A program made the position numbers and the translations under genes. A stretch of 64,000 nucleotides of DNA from Burkholderiales bacterium (GTDB taxonomy: Bacteria; Pseudomonadota; Gammaproteobacteria; Burkholderiales; Burkholderiaceae_C), in the NCBI GenBank assembly GCA_947381415.1, contig CANCVB010000004.1, forward strand, positions 83,721 through 147,720. Direction: 5' to 3'. Positions within the stretch are counted from its first letter, which is position 1, and each line of letters opens with the position of its first letter. Positions 8,957 to 17,175 of this stretch are shown here, piece by piece. The notes under the pieces were generated by a model. The model was not told the DNA's origin. It saw only the letters and a program-made list of their open reading frames with translations, and searched no databases.

Positions 8957-10830
8957 GGGTGGTGACTTTCTGAATGAGGGCAGAGCGTGTGGGGAACGAG
9001 TCCTTGGTGAAAATTGTGCACGAGTTGATCACGGTGTTTCAAAACCGCGCGCTGGTTGATTGAACCCTTGTCGGTCACCTCGCCCTTGTCGATGGAAGCC
9101 GGCTCTGAAAGCAGCAACAAGCGGGCGACCCGGTTGGCGCTGCCTGTGGCTTTGGCGGCCAGTTGGTTCAACACGGTTTGGAAATGCGCCAACACCTGGG
9201 GGTGGGCCAAGACCTCGGCCATGGGGGCAGTGGCAGGCAGGTCTGCCAAGTCCCGTACCTTGGGCGTGGTGAACAGCATGGCACCCACTTCCTTCATGTT
9301 CAAACCCGTGATGACCGCGTCTTGCACATAGGGCGCGCCTGCCGCGATGATCTTGGCCCGCAGCGGCCCCACGCTCACAAAGGTGCCTGTCGCGAGTTTG
9401 AAATCTTCGGCAATGCGCCCGTCGAACTTCAAACCCAGGTGGATGTTGCTGGGGTCGATCCAGGTCACGGCGTCGCCGCTTTTGAAGAAACCTTCCTCGT
9501 CAAAGGCCTCGGCAGTGGCTTCGGGCGATCTCCAATACCCTGGGGTGATGTTGGGGCCTTGGTAGCGCACCTCCACTTTGTCGCCCATGGGCACCAGCTT
9601 CAACCGCATGCCCGCAGCGGGCAAGCCCAGGTCACCTGATTTCACCTCGGGGCGGGGCACAAATATGGCAAACGGCCCAGACTCGGTCATGCCCAAGCCC
9701 GTGCCCATGACGATGCGCTCGCCCACCTCGCGTTCTTGGGAGGCATGCAAGCTGTCCCAGATGGGTTGGGCCAAGGCCGCACCCGAGTAGAAAAACATGC
9801 GCACTTTGCTGAGCAGGTTGCGCCGCAGCACATCGTCGGTGTGCATGGCATTGGCGATGGCTTCCAAGCCGGTGGGCACATTGAAATACACCGTGGGCGC
9901 GATTTCACGCAGGTTGCGCAAGGTTTCACCCATGAGGGCTGGGACGGGCTTGCCGTCATCGATGTACAAAGAGCCGCCGTGGAACATGGTGAGGCCCATG
10001 TTGTGGTTGCCACCAAAGGTGTGGTTCCAGGGCAGCCAATCCACCAAGACAGGCGGCGACTCGCCCAGCACGGGCATGGACTGCAGCATTTGCTGCTGGT
10101 TGGCGCACCACATGCCGTGGGTGTTGATCACGCCCTTGGGCATGTTGGTCGAGCCTGAGGTGAACAGGAATTTCACCACCGTGTCAGGGCCGGTGGCCGC
10201 CAGCGCTTGGTCCACGGCAGGGGTGTCGGTGGTTTCAAACAACGCAGCCAGGGGGGTGTGCGAACGCTGGTCCAATTGGCCAAAGGCCAACACCACCTCG
10301 GTGTCGGCGGGGACTGTGGCTTGAATGGCCGCGCCGTATTTGCTGGCCTCGGTGGCAAACACCAAGCCTGGCGTGAGCTTGCTGAGGATGTGACGCAGCT
10401 TGTCAAAGTCTTTGCTGATCGTGGAATAGGCCGGGGACACGGGGCAATAAGGCACGCCCACCATCATGCAAGCCAGCGCCACCATGGCGTGTTCTAGGCT
10501 GTTTTCGCTCAGGATGACCACAGGCCGCTCGGGGCTCAGTTGCCGGTCCAAAAAGGCCTGGCCGATGCGCCGTGCGCCCGCCACCGCCTGCGCGTAGATG
10601 AGGTGCTCCCAGTCGCCCGTGCTGCCATCGGCCAAGCGTTTGCGCCGTGCCAAAAAGGTGCGCTCGGGCGTCACCCTGGCCCAATGCAGCAGCTTGTCGG
10701 TCATGCGTGGGGGGTGCGGCGCCAAGGCTTGCTCGGCTTGCACATACTGAACGCCCTCTGGCGTTTGCTCACGCTGGATGCGCGTGATGCCATAGCGCAT
10801 GGCGCGGTACTGGGGTTCGGCCAGACTCAT
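8953..10830 (-). CDS. fcs: feruloyl-CoA synthase (AMP-forming)
   Basis: 625 residues, the usual length for proteobacterial feruloyl-CoA synthases. Adenylate-forming motifs: phosphate loop FLFTSGSTNMPKG, adenine motif GTGLGMTESG, and FKSGDAVTW before the C-terminal domain. It would activate ferulate and related hydroxycinnamates to CoA thioesters in the cytoplasm. Start overlaps the stop of the upstream crotonase gene and its stop overlaps the Bug gene start, so the three are coupled. The substrate call rests on overall resemblance plus the vanA and pmd genes nearby; a different aryl acid cannot be excluded. Confidence 0.82.
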   Translation of the reverse strand: MSLAEPQYRAMRYGITRIQREQTPEGVQYVQAEQALAPHPPRMTDKLLHWARVTPERTFLARRKRLADGSTGDWEHLIYAQAVAGARRIGQAFLDRQLSPERPVVILSENSLEHAMVALACMMVGVPYCPVSPAYSTISKDFDKLRHILSKLTPGLVFATEASKYGAAIQATVPADTEVVLAFGQLDQRSHTPLAALFETTDTPAVDQALAATGPDTVVKFLFTSGSTNMPKGVINTHGMWCANQQQMLQSMPVLGESPPVLVDWLPWNHTFGGNHNMGLTMFHGGSLYIDDGKPVPALMGETLRNLREIAPTVYFNVPTGLEAIANAMHTDDVLRRNLLSKVRMFFYSGAALAQPIWDSLHASQEREVGERIVMGTGLGMTESGPFAIFVPRPEVKSGDLGLPAAGMRLKLVPMGDKVEVRYQGPNITPGYWRSPEATAEAFDEEGFFKSGDAVTWIDPSNIHLGLKFDGRIAEDFKLATGTFVSVGPLRAKIIAAGAPYVQDAVITGLNMKEVGAMLFTTPKVRDLADLPATAPMAEVLAHPQVLAHFQTVLNQLAAKATGSANRVARLLLLSEPASIDKGEVTDKGSINQRAVLKHRDQLVHNFHQGLVPHTLCPHSESHHP

Positions 10831-11597
10831 TGGCTTTCAACCTTGGCGGCGCGGCCTTGCAAAAATGCCTCCACCCGTGCCTTGGCCTCAGGCGCGGCTT
10901 GGGTGATGGAGGACATCAGTGACTCGGTGACAAAACCGTGGTCTGCCGCTTGTTCGGCGATGCGCGGCAGGGCGTGCATGAGGGCGTAGTTGGTCAATGG
11001 TGCATTGGTGGCGATGCGTTTGGCCAACTCCAGGGCTTTGTCAAACGCGGTGCCTGCGGGCACCAGGTACTGCGCAAAACCAATGCGCTCGCCGTCCACT
11101 GCGTTGTACACACGGCCCGTCATCATCATGTCGGTCATGCGTGCCACGCCAATCAGCTTGGGGATGCGCACCGCGCCACCGCCGCCCACAAAAATACCGC
11201 GTGTGCCTTCTGGCAAGGCGTAAAAAGTGGTGTCGTCCGCCACGCGAATGTGGCAAGACGCCGCCAACTCCAAACCACCACCGACCACCGCGCCTTGCAA
11301 GGCCGCCACCACGGGCACCGCGCCAAACTGAATGCGCTCGAAAGCGCTGTGCCACAGGCGGGCATGGTGCATGCCTTCGCCTGCGTCTCGGGTTTGCAGT
11401 TCGCTCAGGTCCAGCCCCGCACAAAAGTGCTCGCCACTGCCGCACAGAACCGCCGCTTTGGTGTGGGCGGGCAGGGTGTCAAAGGTGTGGCGCAGGGCCA
11501 GGATGAGCCCGTCGTTCAAGGCGTTTCGCTTGGCCGCGCGGGTGATGCGCACCACGGCCACATCGTCATGCATTTCTAGGTGTAGATCAGAGGTCAT
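10827..11597 (-). CDS. enoyl-CoA hydratase/isomerase (crotonase family)
   Basis: 256 residues. Crotonase fold with CoA-binding KRNALND, the oxyanion-hole loop (FCAGLDL and VVGGGLEL) and two candidate catalytic glutamates, E110 (GGGLELA) and E130 (LPEGTRG), as in true enoyl-CoA hydratases. First gene of the unit with fcs. Next to fcs one expects feruloyl-CoA hydratase-lyase, but that family has a different active-site pattern, so this enzyme may hydrate feruloyl-CoA without the retro-aldol step, or serve a beta-oxidation-like side-chain route. Function on feruloyl-CoA is inference. Confidence 0.8.
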   Translation of the reverse strand: MTSDLHLEMHDDVAVVRITRAAKRNALNDGLILALRHTFDTLPAHTKAAVLCGSGEHFCAGLDLSELQTRDAGEGMHHARLWHSAFERIQFGAVPVVAALQGAVVGGGLELAASCHIRVADDTTFYALPEGTRGIFVGGGGAVRIPKLIGVARMTDMMMTGRVYNAVDGERIGFAQYLVPAGTAFDKALELAKRIATNAPLTNYALMHALPRIAEQAADHGFVTESLMSSITQAAPEAKARVEAFLQGRAAKVESQ

Positions 11598-11645
11598 GGA
11601 CTTGTCTCGGGTCGTTATAGTGGATGCCTAGGATCTTATTCGACC

Positions 11646-12509
11646 ATGAACCACGAACACCTGATTGCGATTGACATCCACACCCACGCCGAAGTGAGTT
11701 GCTGGAACCCGTTTGACAACTACGGCGAGGAATACGACCGCGCCGCGGACAAGTATTTCGGCTCGGACCGCCGCCCCACCATCGAAGAAACCGTGGCCTA
11801 TTACCGCGAGCGCAAGATTGGCTTGGTGATGTTCACGGTGGACGCCGAGTCCCACATGGGGCGTCGCCGCATCCCGAACGAGGAAATCGCCAAAGCCGCG
11901 CGTGACAACAGCGACATGATGGTGGCCTTTGCCAGCATCGACCCGCACAAGGGAAAGATGGGCGCACGCGAAGCTGAACGCCTCATCAAGGAAGAGGGTG
12001 TGCGCGGCTTCAAGTTCCACCCCACGGTGCAGGGCTACCACCCTTACGACAAGATGGCTTGGCCGATTTACGAGGTGATCAACGCGCACAAGCTGCCGGC
12101 CATTTTTCACACTGGCCACAGCGGCATTGGCTCGGGCATGCGCTGCGGCGGTGGGCTGAAGCTGGCCTACAGCAACCCCATGCACTTGGACGAGGTGGCG
12201 GCCGATTGGGGCGACATGCAAATCGTCATGGCTCACCCCAGTTTTCCTTGGCAGGACGAGGCCTTGAGTGTGGCCATGCACAAGCCCAATGTCTGGATCG
12301 ACCTCTCGGGTTGGAGTCCCAAGTACTTCCCGAAAAGCCTGGTTCAGTATTCGAACACTTTGCTCAAAGACCGCGTGCTGTTTGGCAGCGACTACCCGCT
12401 CATCACGCCAGAGCGTTGGATGAAAGACTTTGAGGTGGCGGGCTTCAAGCCCGAGGTGATGCCGGGCATCTTGAAGGGCAATGCGGTGAGGTTGCTGGGC
12501 TTGGCATAG
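11646..12509 (+). CDS. amidohydrolase family 2 protein (metal-dependent hydrolase/decarboxylase)
   Basis: 287 residues. TIM-barrel amidohydrolase with the metal-binding DIHTH near the N-terminus, FKFHPTVQ, FHTGHSG, AHPSFPW and the terminal FGSDYPLI, i.e. the ACMSD-like subfamily that includes aromatic acid decarboxylases and lactonases. Divergent from the crotonase/fcs/Bug unit with 48 bases between the starts, so both may share control. A role in phenolic side-chain or ring-acid processing is likely from context but the reaction is not determined. Confidence 0.78.
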   Translation: MNHEHLIAIDIHTHAEVSCWNPFDNYGEEYDRAADKYFGSDRRPTIEETVAYYRERKIGLVMFTVDAESHMGRRRIPNEEIAKAARDNSDMMVAFASIDPHKGKMGAREAERLIKEEGVRGFKFHPTVQGYHPYDKMAWPIYEVINAHKLPAIFHTGHSGIGSGMRCGGGLKLAYSNPMHLDEVAADWGDMQIVMAHPSFPWQDEALSVAMHKPNVWIDLSGWSPKYFPKSLVQYSNTLLKDRVLFGSDYPLITPERWMKDFEVAGFKPEVMPGILKGNAVRLLGLA

Positions 12510-12605
12510 ACCTTGGCGATGGCCCCTTTGCAAACCTCGTTTTGATCAGCATAATGCCTGAGCTTTGTCAAAATCATTCACTGACTGCAACTGTTGGAGC
12601 TGCCC

Positions 12606-12794
12606 ATGTCCCCATCTACTTTTATTTTCGTGCTCTTCGTGTTGTTGGTGGTGCTGTTTGCCACCCAAACCTATTCCCTGAAAAGCTGGCTTTTCAGTGG
12701 CAGTTTGATGGCCAACAAACCCGGCGACAACAAATTGCGTGAGAACCCCGACTTTGGCAAAAAACTCATGGCCAATCCACTGGACGGCCGCTAA
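12606..12794 (+). CDS. small single-span membrane protein
   Basis: 62 residues from ATG 12606, with GGAG 7 bases upstream. Residues 5-24 (TFIFVLFVLLVVLFATQTYS) form one membrane segment, followed by a charged cytoplasmic or periplasmic tail with KLRENPDFGKKLMANP. No homologous family recognised. The good ribosome binding site supports it being expressed. Convergent with the MetE-like gene. Confidence 0.6.
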   Translation: MSPSTFIFVLFVLLVVLFATQTYSLKSWLFSGSLMANKPGDNKLRENPDFGKKLMANPLDGR

Positions 12795-12833
12795 GCCGCC
12801 AGTCCCCGCCGCAAGCCCTTGCGGGCTGAGGTT

Positions 12834-13952
12834 TTACAGGTCGCCCCACACCTCTTGCGCTGTTTCCACCACCAAGCGCAGTTTGTTGCGCTGGTCTTCC
12901 ACGGCGATGTTGTTGCCGTGCACCGTGCTGGAGAAACCGCACTGGGGTGACAGCGCCAACTGTGACAAGGGTGCGTATTTGGCGGCCTCGTCGATGCGGC
13001 GTTTCAAGCTGTCTTTGCTCTCCATCGCGCCAAACTTGGTGGTGACCAAGCCCAACACCACCAGCTTGTCCTTGGCCAAATAGCGCAGGGGGCGGAAGTC
13101 GCCGCTGCGGTCGTCGTCGTACTCCAGGAAGTAGGCGTCGATGTTCATCTCAGACAGCAGGGCCTCAGCCACGGGCTCGTAGTTGCCTGCAGCGGCGTGG
13201 GTGCTCTTGAAGTTGCCACGGCACAGGTGCATGGCCAAGGTCATGCCCGCTGGCTTTTGCGCCACCACCTTGTTGATGAAGGCGGCATAGCGGTGGGGCA
13301 ATTCATTGGGGTCGTCGCCACGCGCGCGGGCGGCTTCACGCATTTTGTCGTCGCACAAATAGGCCAGGTTGGTGTCGTCCATTTGCACATAGGTGCAACC
13401 CGCGGCGGCCAATGCGCGCAATTCGTCGCCATAGGCCTGGGCCACATCGTCGTAAAACGCGGGGTCAAGCTCGGGGTAGGCGTCTTTGCTGATGCCCGCG
13501 CGGCCACCCCGGAAATGCAGCATGGTGGGCGAGGGGATGGTCACCTTGGGTGTGCTGCCATGGGCAATTTGCGACTTCAGGTAGTTGAAGTCGGCGAGTT
13601 GGATGTCTTTGACGTGGCGCACTTTGTCGATCACGCGGATGACGGGTGGGGCCAGTTCTTGGGTGCCGTCAGGGCGCTCGATGGTGACGGGCACGTCGGT
13701 TTTGACGCCGCCCATTTGCTCCAGAAAGTCGATATGGAAATAGGTGCGACGGAATTCGCCGTCGGTGATGGATTTGAGGCCCACGTCCTCTTGGAACTTG
13801 ACGATCTCCGTGATGGCTTTGTCTTCCACCACACGCAGTTGCTCGGGCGTGATCTGGCCTTTGGCCTTTTGCTCACGGGCTTCCAGCAGGTAGGCGGGGC
13901 GCAAAAAACTGCCAACGTGGTCGTAGCGGGCGGGGATGTGGGGAACAGTCAT
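12834..13952 (-). CDS. MetE-like cobalamin-independent methyltransferase (methionine synthase II family)
   Basis: 372 residues, equal to the C-terminal catalytic half of MetE only (YxjG-like). Zinc-ligand candidates are seen: His and Cys in MHLCRGN, Glu in FLEYDD and Cys in SPQCGFSS. N-terminal DHVGSFLRP is typical of the family. These enzymes move a methyl group from methyltetrahydrofolate or a corrinoid donor to a thiol acceptor. A strong GGAGG site precedes the ATG. It is divergent from the vanillate demethylase-like gene and shares its control region, so a link to methyl groups released from methoxylated aromatics is an attractive inference, not shown. Confidence 0.8.
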   Translation of the reverse strand: MTVPHIPARYDHVGSFLRPAYLLEAREQKAKGQITPEQLRVVEDKAITEIVKFQEDVGLKSITDGEFRRTYFHIDFLEQMGGVKTDVPVTIERPDGTQELAPPVIRVIDKVRHVKDIQLADFNYLKSQIAHGSTPKVTIPSPTMLHFRGGRAGISKDAYPELDPAFYDDVAQAYGDELRALAAAGCTYVQMDDTNLAYLCDDKMREAARARGDDPNELPHRYAAFINKVVAQKPAGMTLAMHLCRGNFKSTHAAAGNYEPVAEALLSEMNIDAYFLEYDDDRSGDFRPLRYLAKDKLVVLGLVTTKFGAMESKDSLKRRIDEAAKYAPLSQLALSPQCGFSSTVHGNNIAVEDQRNKLRLVVETAQEVWGDL

Positions 13953-13994
13953 GGGGCCTCCATTGCAAGAATGTTTGAATGCTAACCCCTCCTC

Positions 13995-14004
13995 AGGTAT
14001 ACAA
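13995..14004. promoter_or_regulatory. candidate GntR operator, site 1
   Basis: AGGTATACAA, 8 of 10 bases identical to the palindrome TTGTATACAA at 14057-14066. Lies on the MetE-like gene side of the divergent control region. Both genes could be controlled by the GntR protein encoded two genes downstream (inference). Confidence 0.45.
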
Positions 14005-14036
14005 AAATAAGGAAAAACCTTAAAAACACCTGTTTA

Positions 14037-14065
14037 TTGGCGATGAATTTCAATCCTTGTATACA
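14037..14065 (+). promoter_or_regulatory. candidate sigma-70 promoter of the vanA-like operon
   Basis: TTGGCG (14037-14042), 17-base spacer, TATACA (14060-14065). The -10 lies inside the perfect palindrome TTGTATACAA, an arrangement expected for repression. The predicted start near 14072 leaves almost no leader before ATG 14076. Confidence 0.5.
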
Positions 14066-14077
14066 ATTTGTATCCAT
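14057..14077. promoter_or_regulatory. candidate GntR operators, sites 2 and 3
   Basis: Perfect palindrome TTGTATACAA at 14057-14066, followed 11 bases after its start by a half-similar TTGTATCCAT at 14068-14077. The 11-base offset is about one helical turn, so two dimers could bind on one face. It overlaps the likely -10 box and the vanA start codon. Likely ligand-responsive operator for the adjacent FCD-type GntR protein. Confidence 0.6.
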
Positions 14078-15176
14078 GAATACGTTTGACAACCACAACA
14101 AGTCCTTTCCCTTGAATGCTTGGTATGCCGCTGCCTACGATGTTGAGGTGGGTCGTAGTCTGTTGCCGCGCACGATTTGCAAGGAAAAGCTGGTGCTTTA
14201 CCGCCGCACCGATGGCCAAGCCGTGGCCTTGCACGACGCGTGCTGGCACCGTTTATTGCCATTGTCACTGGGGCGCTTAGAGGGGGATGATGTGGTTTGC
14301 GGCTACCACGGATTGGTCTACAACCCGCAAGGCCAGTGTGTGCGCATGCCGAGTTTGCAAAAATTAAACCCCTCTGCCTGTGTCCGCAGTTACCCATTGG
14401 TGGAGAAGCACCGCTTTATATGGTTGTGGATGGGTGACCCCGCTTTGGCGGATCCTGCCTTGGTGCCTGATATGCACTGGAACCACGATCCTGCCTGGGC
14501 GGCAGATGGCAAATTGATCACAGTCAACTGCGATTACCGCTTGGTCATTGACAACCTGATGGACCTGACACACGAGACCTATGTGCACGGTTCCAGCATT
14601 GGCAATGAGGCCGTGGTGGAGGCGCCTTTTGAGGTGACCCATGATGAAGCCTTCGTCACCGTCACGCGCTGGATGCAGAACATCGAGGCGCCACCCTTTT
14701 GGGCATCGCAAATTCAACATGCCCGCAAGTACACAGGACTGGTGGACCGCTGGCAAATCATTCGCTTTCAAGCGCCTTGCACGGTCACCATCGATGTCGG
14801 GGTCGCGCCTGCGGGGTCAGGCGCGGTGCCCCAAGATGGCCACGCTGGCGACAGAAGCGCGGGTGTGAACGGCTATGTGCTCAACACCATCACTCCAGCG
14901 GACGAGGGGCACTGCCACTACTTCTGGGCCTTTGCCCGCAATTACTGTTTGGATGAACAGGCCTTGACCCATCAACTTCGTGAAGGTGTCTCACGTATCT
15001 TCAGAGAAGACGAGACGGTACTGGAGGCACAGCAGCAAGCCTTGTTGGACCATCCCCAACTGTCGTTTCACAACCTCAATATTGATTCGGGCGCCGTGCG
15101 CGCGCGTCGCCTGATGGACGCCATGGTGGCGCGTGAGCAAACCGCCAAAACCATACCCATCATGGAAGTGGTTTGA
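14076..15176 (+). CDS. vanA: Rieske non-heme iron oxygenase, vanillate O-demethylase oxygenase subunit-like
   Basis: 366 residues from ATG 14076 (MNTFDNHNKSFPLNAWY); a TTG at 14037 would add 13 residues encoded by promoter/operator sequence. Rieske [2Fe-2S] ligands C56-x-H58 and C75-x2-H78 (ACWHR, CGYHG); mononuclear iron ligands H166 and H171 with an acidic bridge in DLTHETYVHG. FPLNAWY is a VanA-type opening. It would oxidatively demethylate vanillate to protocatechuate plus formaldehyde. The reductase VanB is not adjacent, so the electron donor is encoded elsewhere or the substrate differs. First gene of a long operon. Confidence 0.82.
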   Translation: MNTFDNHNKSFPLNAWYAAAYDVEVGRSLLPRTICKEKLVLYRRTDGQAVALHDACWHRLLPLSLGRLEGDDVVCGYHGLVYNPQGQCVRMPSLQKLNPSACVRSYPLVEKHRFIWLWMGDPALADPALVPDMHWNHDPAWAADGKLITVNCDYRLVIDNLMDLTHETYVHGSSIGNEAVVEAPFEVTHDEAFVTVTRWMQNIEAPPFWASQIQHARKYTGLVDRWQIIRFQAPCTVTIDVGVAPAGSGAVPQDGHAGDRSAGVNGYVLNTITPADEGHCHYFWAFARNYCLDEQALTHQLREGVSRIFREDETVLEAQQQALLDHPQLSFHNLNIDSGAVRARRLMDAMVAREQTAKTIPIMEVV

Positions 15177-15178
15177 GC

Positions 15179-15940
15179 ATGGTTGACACGGTACACCCAG
15201 CTTCCAGCGACAACCCCAGTCATTCGCAAGCCGTGCGCGCGCAGTTGCGCTTGCGAGAGATGATTTTGGCGGGTGAATTGCCGTCGGGGTCGCGCATCGC
15301 TGAATTGAATTTGGTGGACAAATTGGGTGTATCCCGCACCCCGATTCGCACCGCTTTGATGAAGTTGGAGCAAGAGGGTTTGTTGGAGTCGCTGGCCAAT
15401 GGTGGCTATGCGGTACGTACGTTCACCGAGCGAGATGTGGCCGATGCCATTGAGCTGCGCGGCACCTTGGAGGGCTTGGCCGCACGCGTTGCATCCGAGC
15501 GAGGTGTGGCCCCTGTGGTGTTGAGCGAAGCGCGCAGTTGCTTGGCCCACATTGACCAGCTGCTGGCCAGTGACAGCTTGAATGATGACGCCTTCAGCGC
15601 CTATGTGGCGCACAACGAGCACTTTCATGCTTTGCTGGCAGAAATGACAGGCAGTGCGGTGCTGCAACGCGAGTTGGAGCGGGTCATCGGTCTGCCGTTT
15701 GCCTCGCCCTCGGGGTTTGTCATCAGCCAGGCCAACAGCCCCCAAGCGCGGGACATGCTGGTCATTGCCCAAGACCAACACCGCCAGGTGCTGGCCGCCA
15801 TCGAGCTACGCGAAGGCACGCGCGCCGAAGCGATCATGCGCGAGCATTCCCGCATGGCGCAACGCAACCTCAGCCAAGCCATGCACAGCCCTGATCTTCA
15901 CCAGATGCCCAGTGTTCGTTTGATTCGCCGCAAGGCTTGA
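15179..15940 (+). CDS. GntR-family transcriptional regulator (FCD subfamily)
   Basis: 253 residues from ATG 15179, 2 bases after the vanA-like stop. N-terminal winged helix (about residues 20-85) with LREMILAGELPSG and VSRTPIRTALMKLEQEGLL; C-terminal FCD ligand domain with metal-binding His in HNEHFHALL. FCD regulators such as VanR and FadR respond to carboxylates. The palindromic sites before vanA are probably its operators, giving autoregulation. The probable effector is vanillate, protocatechuate or a ring-cleavage product (inference). Confidence 0.88.
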   Translation: MVDTVHPASSDNPSHSQAVRAQLRLREMILAGELPSGSRIAELNLVDKLGVSRTPIRTALMKLEQEGLLESLANGGYAVRTFTERDVADAIELRGTLEGLAARVASERGVAPVVLSEARSCLAHIDQLLASDSLNDDAFSAYVAHNEHFHALLAEMTGSAVLQRELERVIGLPFASPSGFVISQANSPQARDMLVIAQDQHRQVLAAIELREGTRAEAIMREHSRMAQRNLSQAMHSPDLHQMPSVRLIRRKA

Positions 15941-15996
15941 TGACCCGCTGACCAGCCCACCTAGAATCTCACCCTCTTGTCCCTTGGAGTTTGTTC

Positions 15997-17166
15997 ATGA
16001 AATCACGTTTTCTCACCCGTTGGATGGTCTTGGCGCTGATGTGCAGCGCCTCAGGACTTTGGGCACAAGAGGCTTTCAAAATTGGCCTGATCCTGCCTAT
16101 GACAGGGCAATCGGCCTCCACCGGCAAACAAATTGAGGCGGCTGCACGTTTGTACATGGCGCAAAACGGTGACAAAGTCGCTGGACGCAAGATTGAACTC
16201 ATTGTGAAAGACGACGGCGGCGTGCCCGACGCCACCAAGCGCATTGCCCAAGAGTTGGTGGTGAACGACAAAGTAGGTGTACTCAGTGGTTTTGGCCTGA
16301 CCCCTTTGGCCTTGGCAACTGCACCAATTGCGACCCAGTCCAAAACCCCTATGGTGGTCATGGCGGCGGCCACGTCAAGCATCACTGAAGCTTCACCATT
16401 CATCGTTCGTACCAGTTTCACCTTGCCCCAATGCGCGGTGGCCATGGGCGACTGGGCACCCAAAAACGGTATGAAACGGGTGGTGACCTTGGTCAGTGAT
16501 TACGGTCCTGGCCTTGACGCCGAAAGATATTTCAAAGAACGCATGCAACTCAACAGTGCGCAGGTCTTGGAAAGCTTGCGTGTGCCTTTGCGCAACCCCG
16601 ACTTTGCGCCTTTTTTGCAAAAAGTGCGCGATTTGAAGCCTGACGCCTTGTTTGTCTTCGTGCCCTCGGGCGCAGGCGCGGCGGTGATGAAGCAGTTTTT
16701 AGAGCGCGGCATGGACAAGGCTGGCATCAAGCTGATTGGCACGGGCGATTTGACAGATGATGACCAACTCAATGACATGGGTGAGGGCACATTGGGCGTG
16801 GTGACCGCACACCACTATTCCGCGGCACATCCCTCTGCCTTGAACAAGAAATTTGTCGAGGCATTCAAGAAAGCCAACAATGGCTTGCGTCCCAACTTCA
16901 TGGCTGTGGGCGGTTACGACGGCATGCGCGTGATTTACGAGGCTTTGAAAAACACCAAAGGCGGTCAAGGCGGCGGTGAGGCCATGGTGGCTGCCATGAA
17001 GGGACAAATTTTCGAAAGCCCACGAGGCCAAATTTACATCGATGCACAAACGCGAGACGTGGTGCACAACATGTACTTGCGCAAAGTAGAGAAGAAGGAC
17101 GGTCAACTTTACAACGTGGAGTTTGACGTCATCAAAGACATGAAAGACCCCGGCAAGTCCAAGTAA
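15997..17166 (+). CDS. branched-chain-type ABC transporter substrate-binding protein
   Basis: 389 residues from ATG 15997, with GGAG upstream; a TTG two codons earlier is less likely. Signal peptide (residues 1-23, WMVLALMCSASGLWAQ). The mature part starts FKIGLILPMTGQSASTG, the standard type I periplasmic-binding opening of LivK/Leu-Ile-Val proteins. Members in aromatic clusters bind phenolic acids rather than amino acids. It heads a complete five-gene importer. Given its place between vanA/gntR and the pmd genes, vanillate, protocatechuate or hydroxycinnamate uptake is the likely job (inference). Confidence 0.88.
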   Translation: MKSRFLTRWMVLALMCSASGLWAQEAFKIGLILPMTGQSASTGKQIEAAARLYMAQNGDKVAGRKIELIVKDDGGVPDATKRIAQELVVNDKVGVLSGFGLTPLALATAPIATQSKTPMVVMAAATSSITEASPFIVRTSFTLPQCAVAMGDWAPKNGMKRVVTLVSDYGPGLDAERYFKERMQLNSAQVLESLRVPLRNPDFAPFLQKVRDLKPDALFVFVPSGAGAAVMKQFLERGMDKAGIKLIGTGDLTDDDQLNDMGEGTLGVVTAHHYSAAHPSALNKKFVEAFKKANNGLRPNFMAVGGYDGMRVIYEALKNTKGGQGGGEAMVAAMKGQIFESPRGQIYIDAQTRDVVHNMYLRKVEKKDGQLYNVEFDVIKDMKDPGKSK

Positions 17167-17175
17167 GACAAAGTC

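Noticed and set aside
10827..11597. Calling the crotonase a feruloyl-CoA hydratase-lyase
   Set aside because: The two-glutamate active-site pattern fits ordinary enoyl-CoA hydratases better; only the neighbourhood suggests the lyase.
11628..12533. 301-residue minus-strand frame over the amidohydrolase gene
   Set aside because: Mirror frame of a well-supported plus-strand gene; His/Val/Gln-rich composition typical of antisense translation.
12809..12824. Hairpin CCGCAA/TTGCGG between the small membrane gene and the MetE-like gene as a terminator
   Set aside because: Six-pair stem with no adjacent T-run on either strand.
13197..13985. 262-residue plus-strand frame opposite the MetE-like gene
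   Set aside because: Antisense shadow; the MetE-like protein shows family motifs along its whole length.
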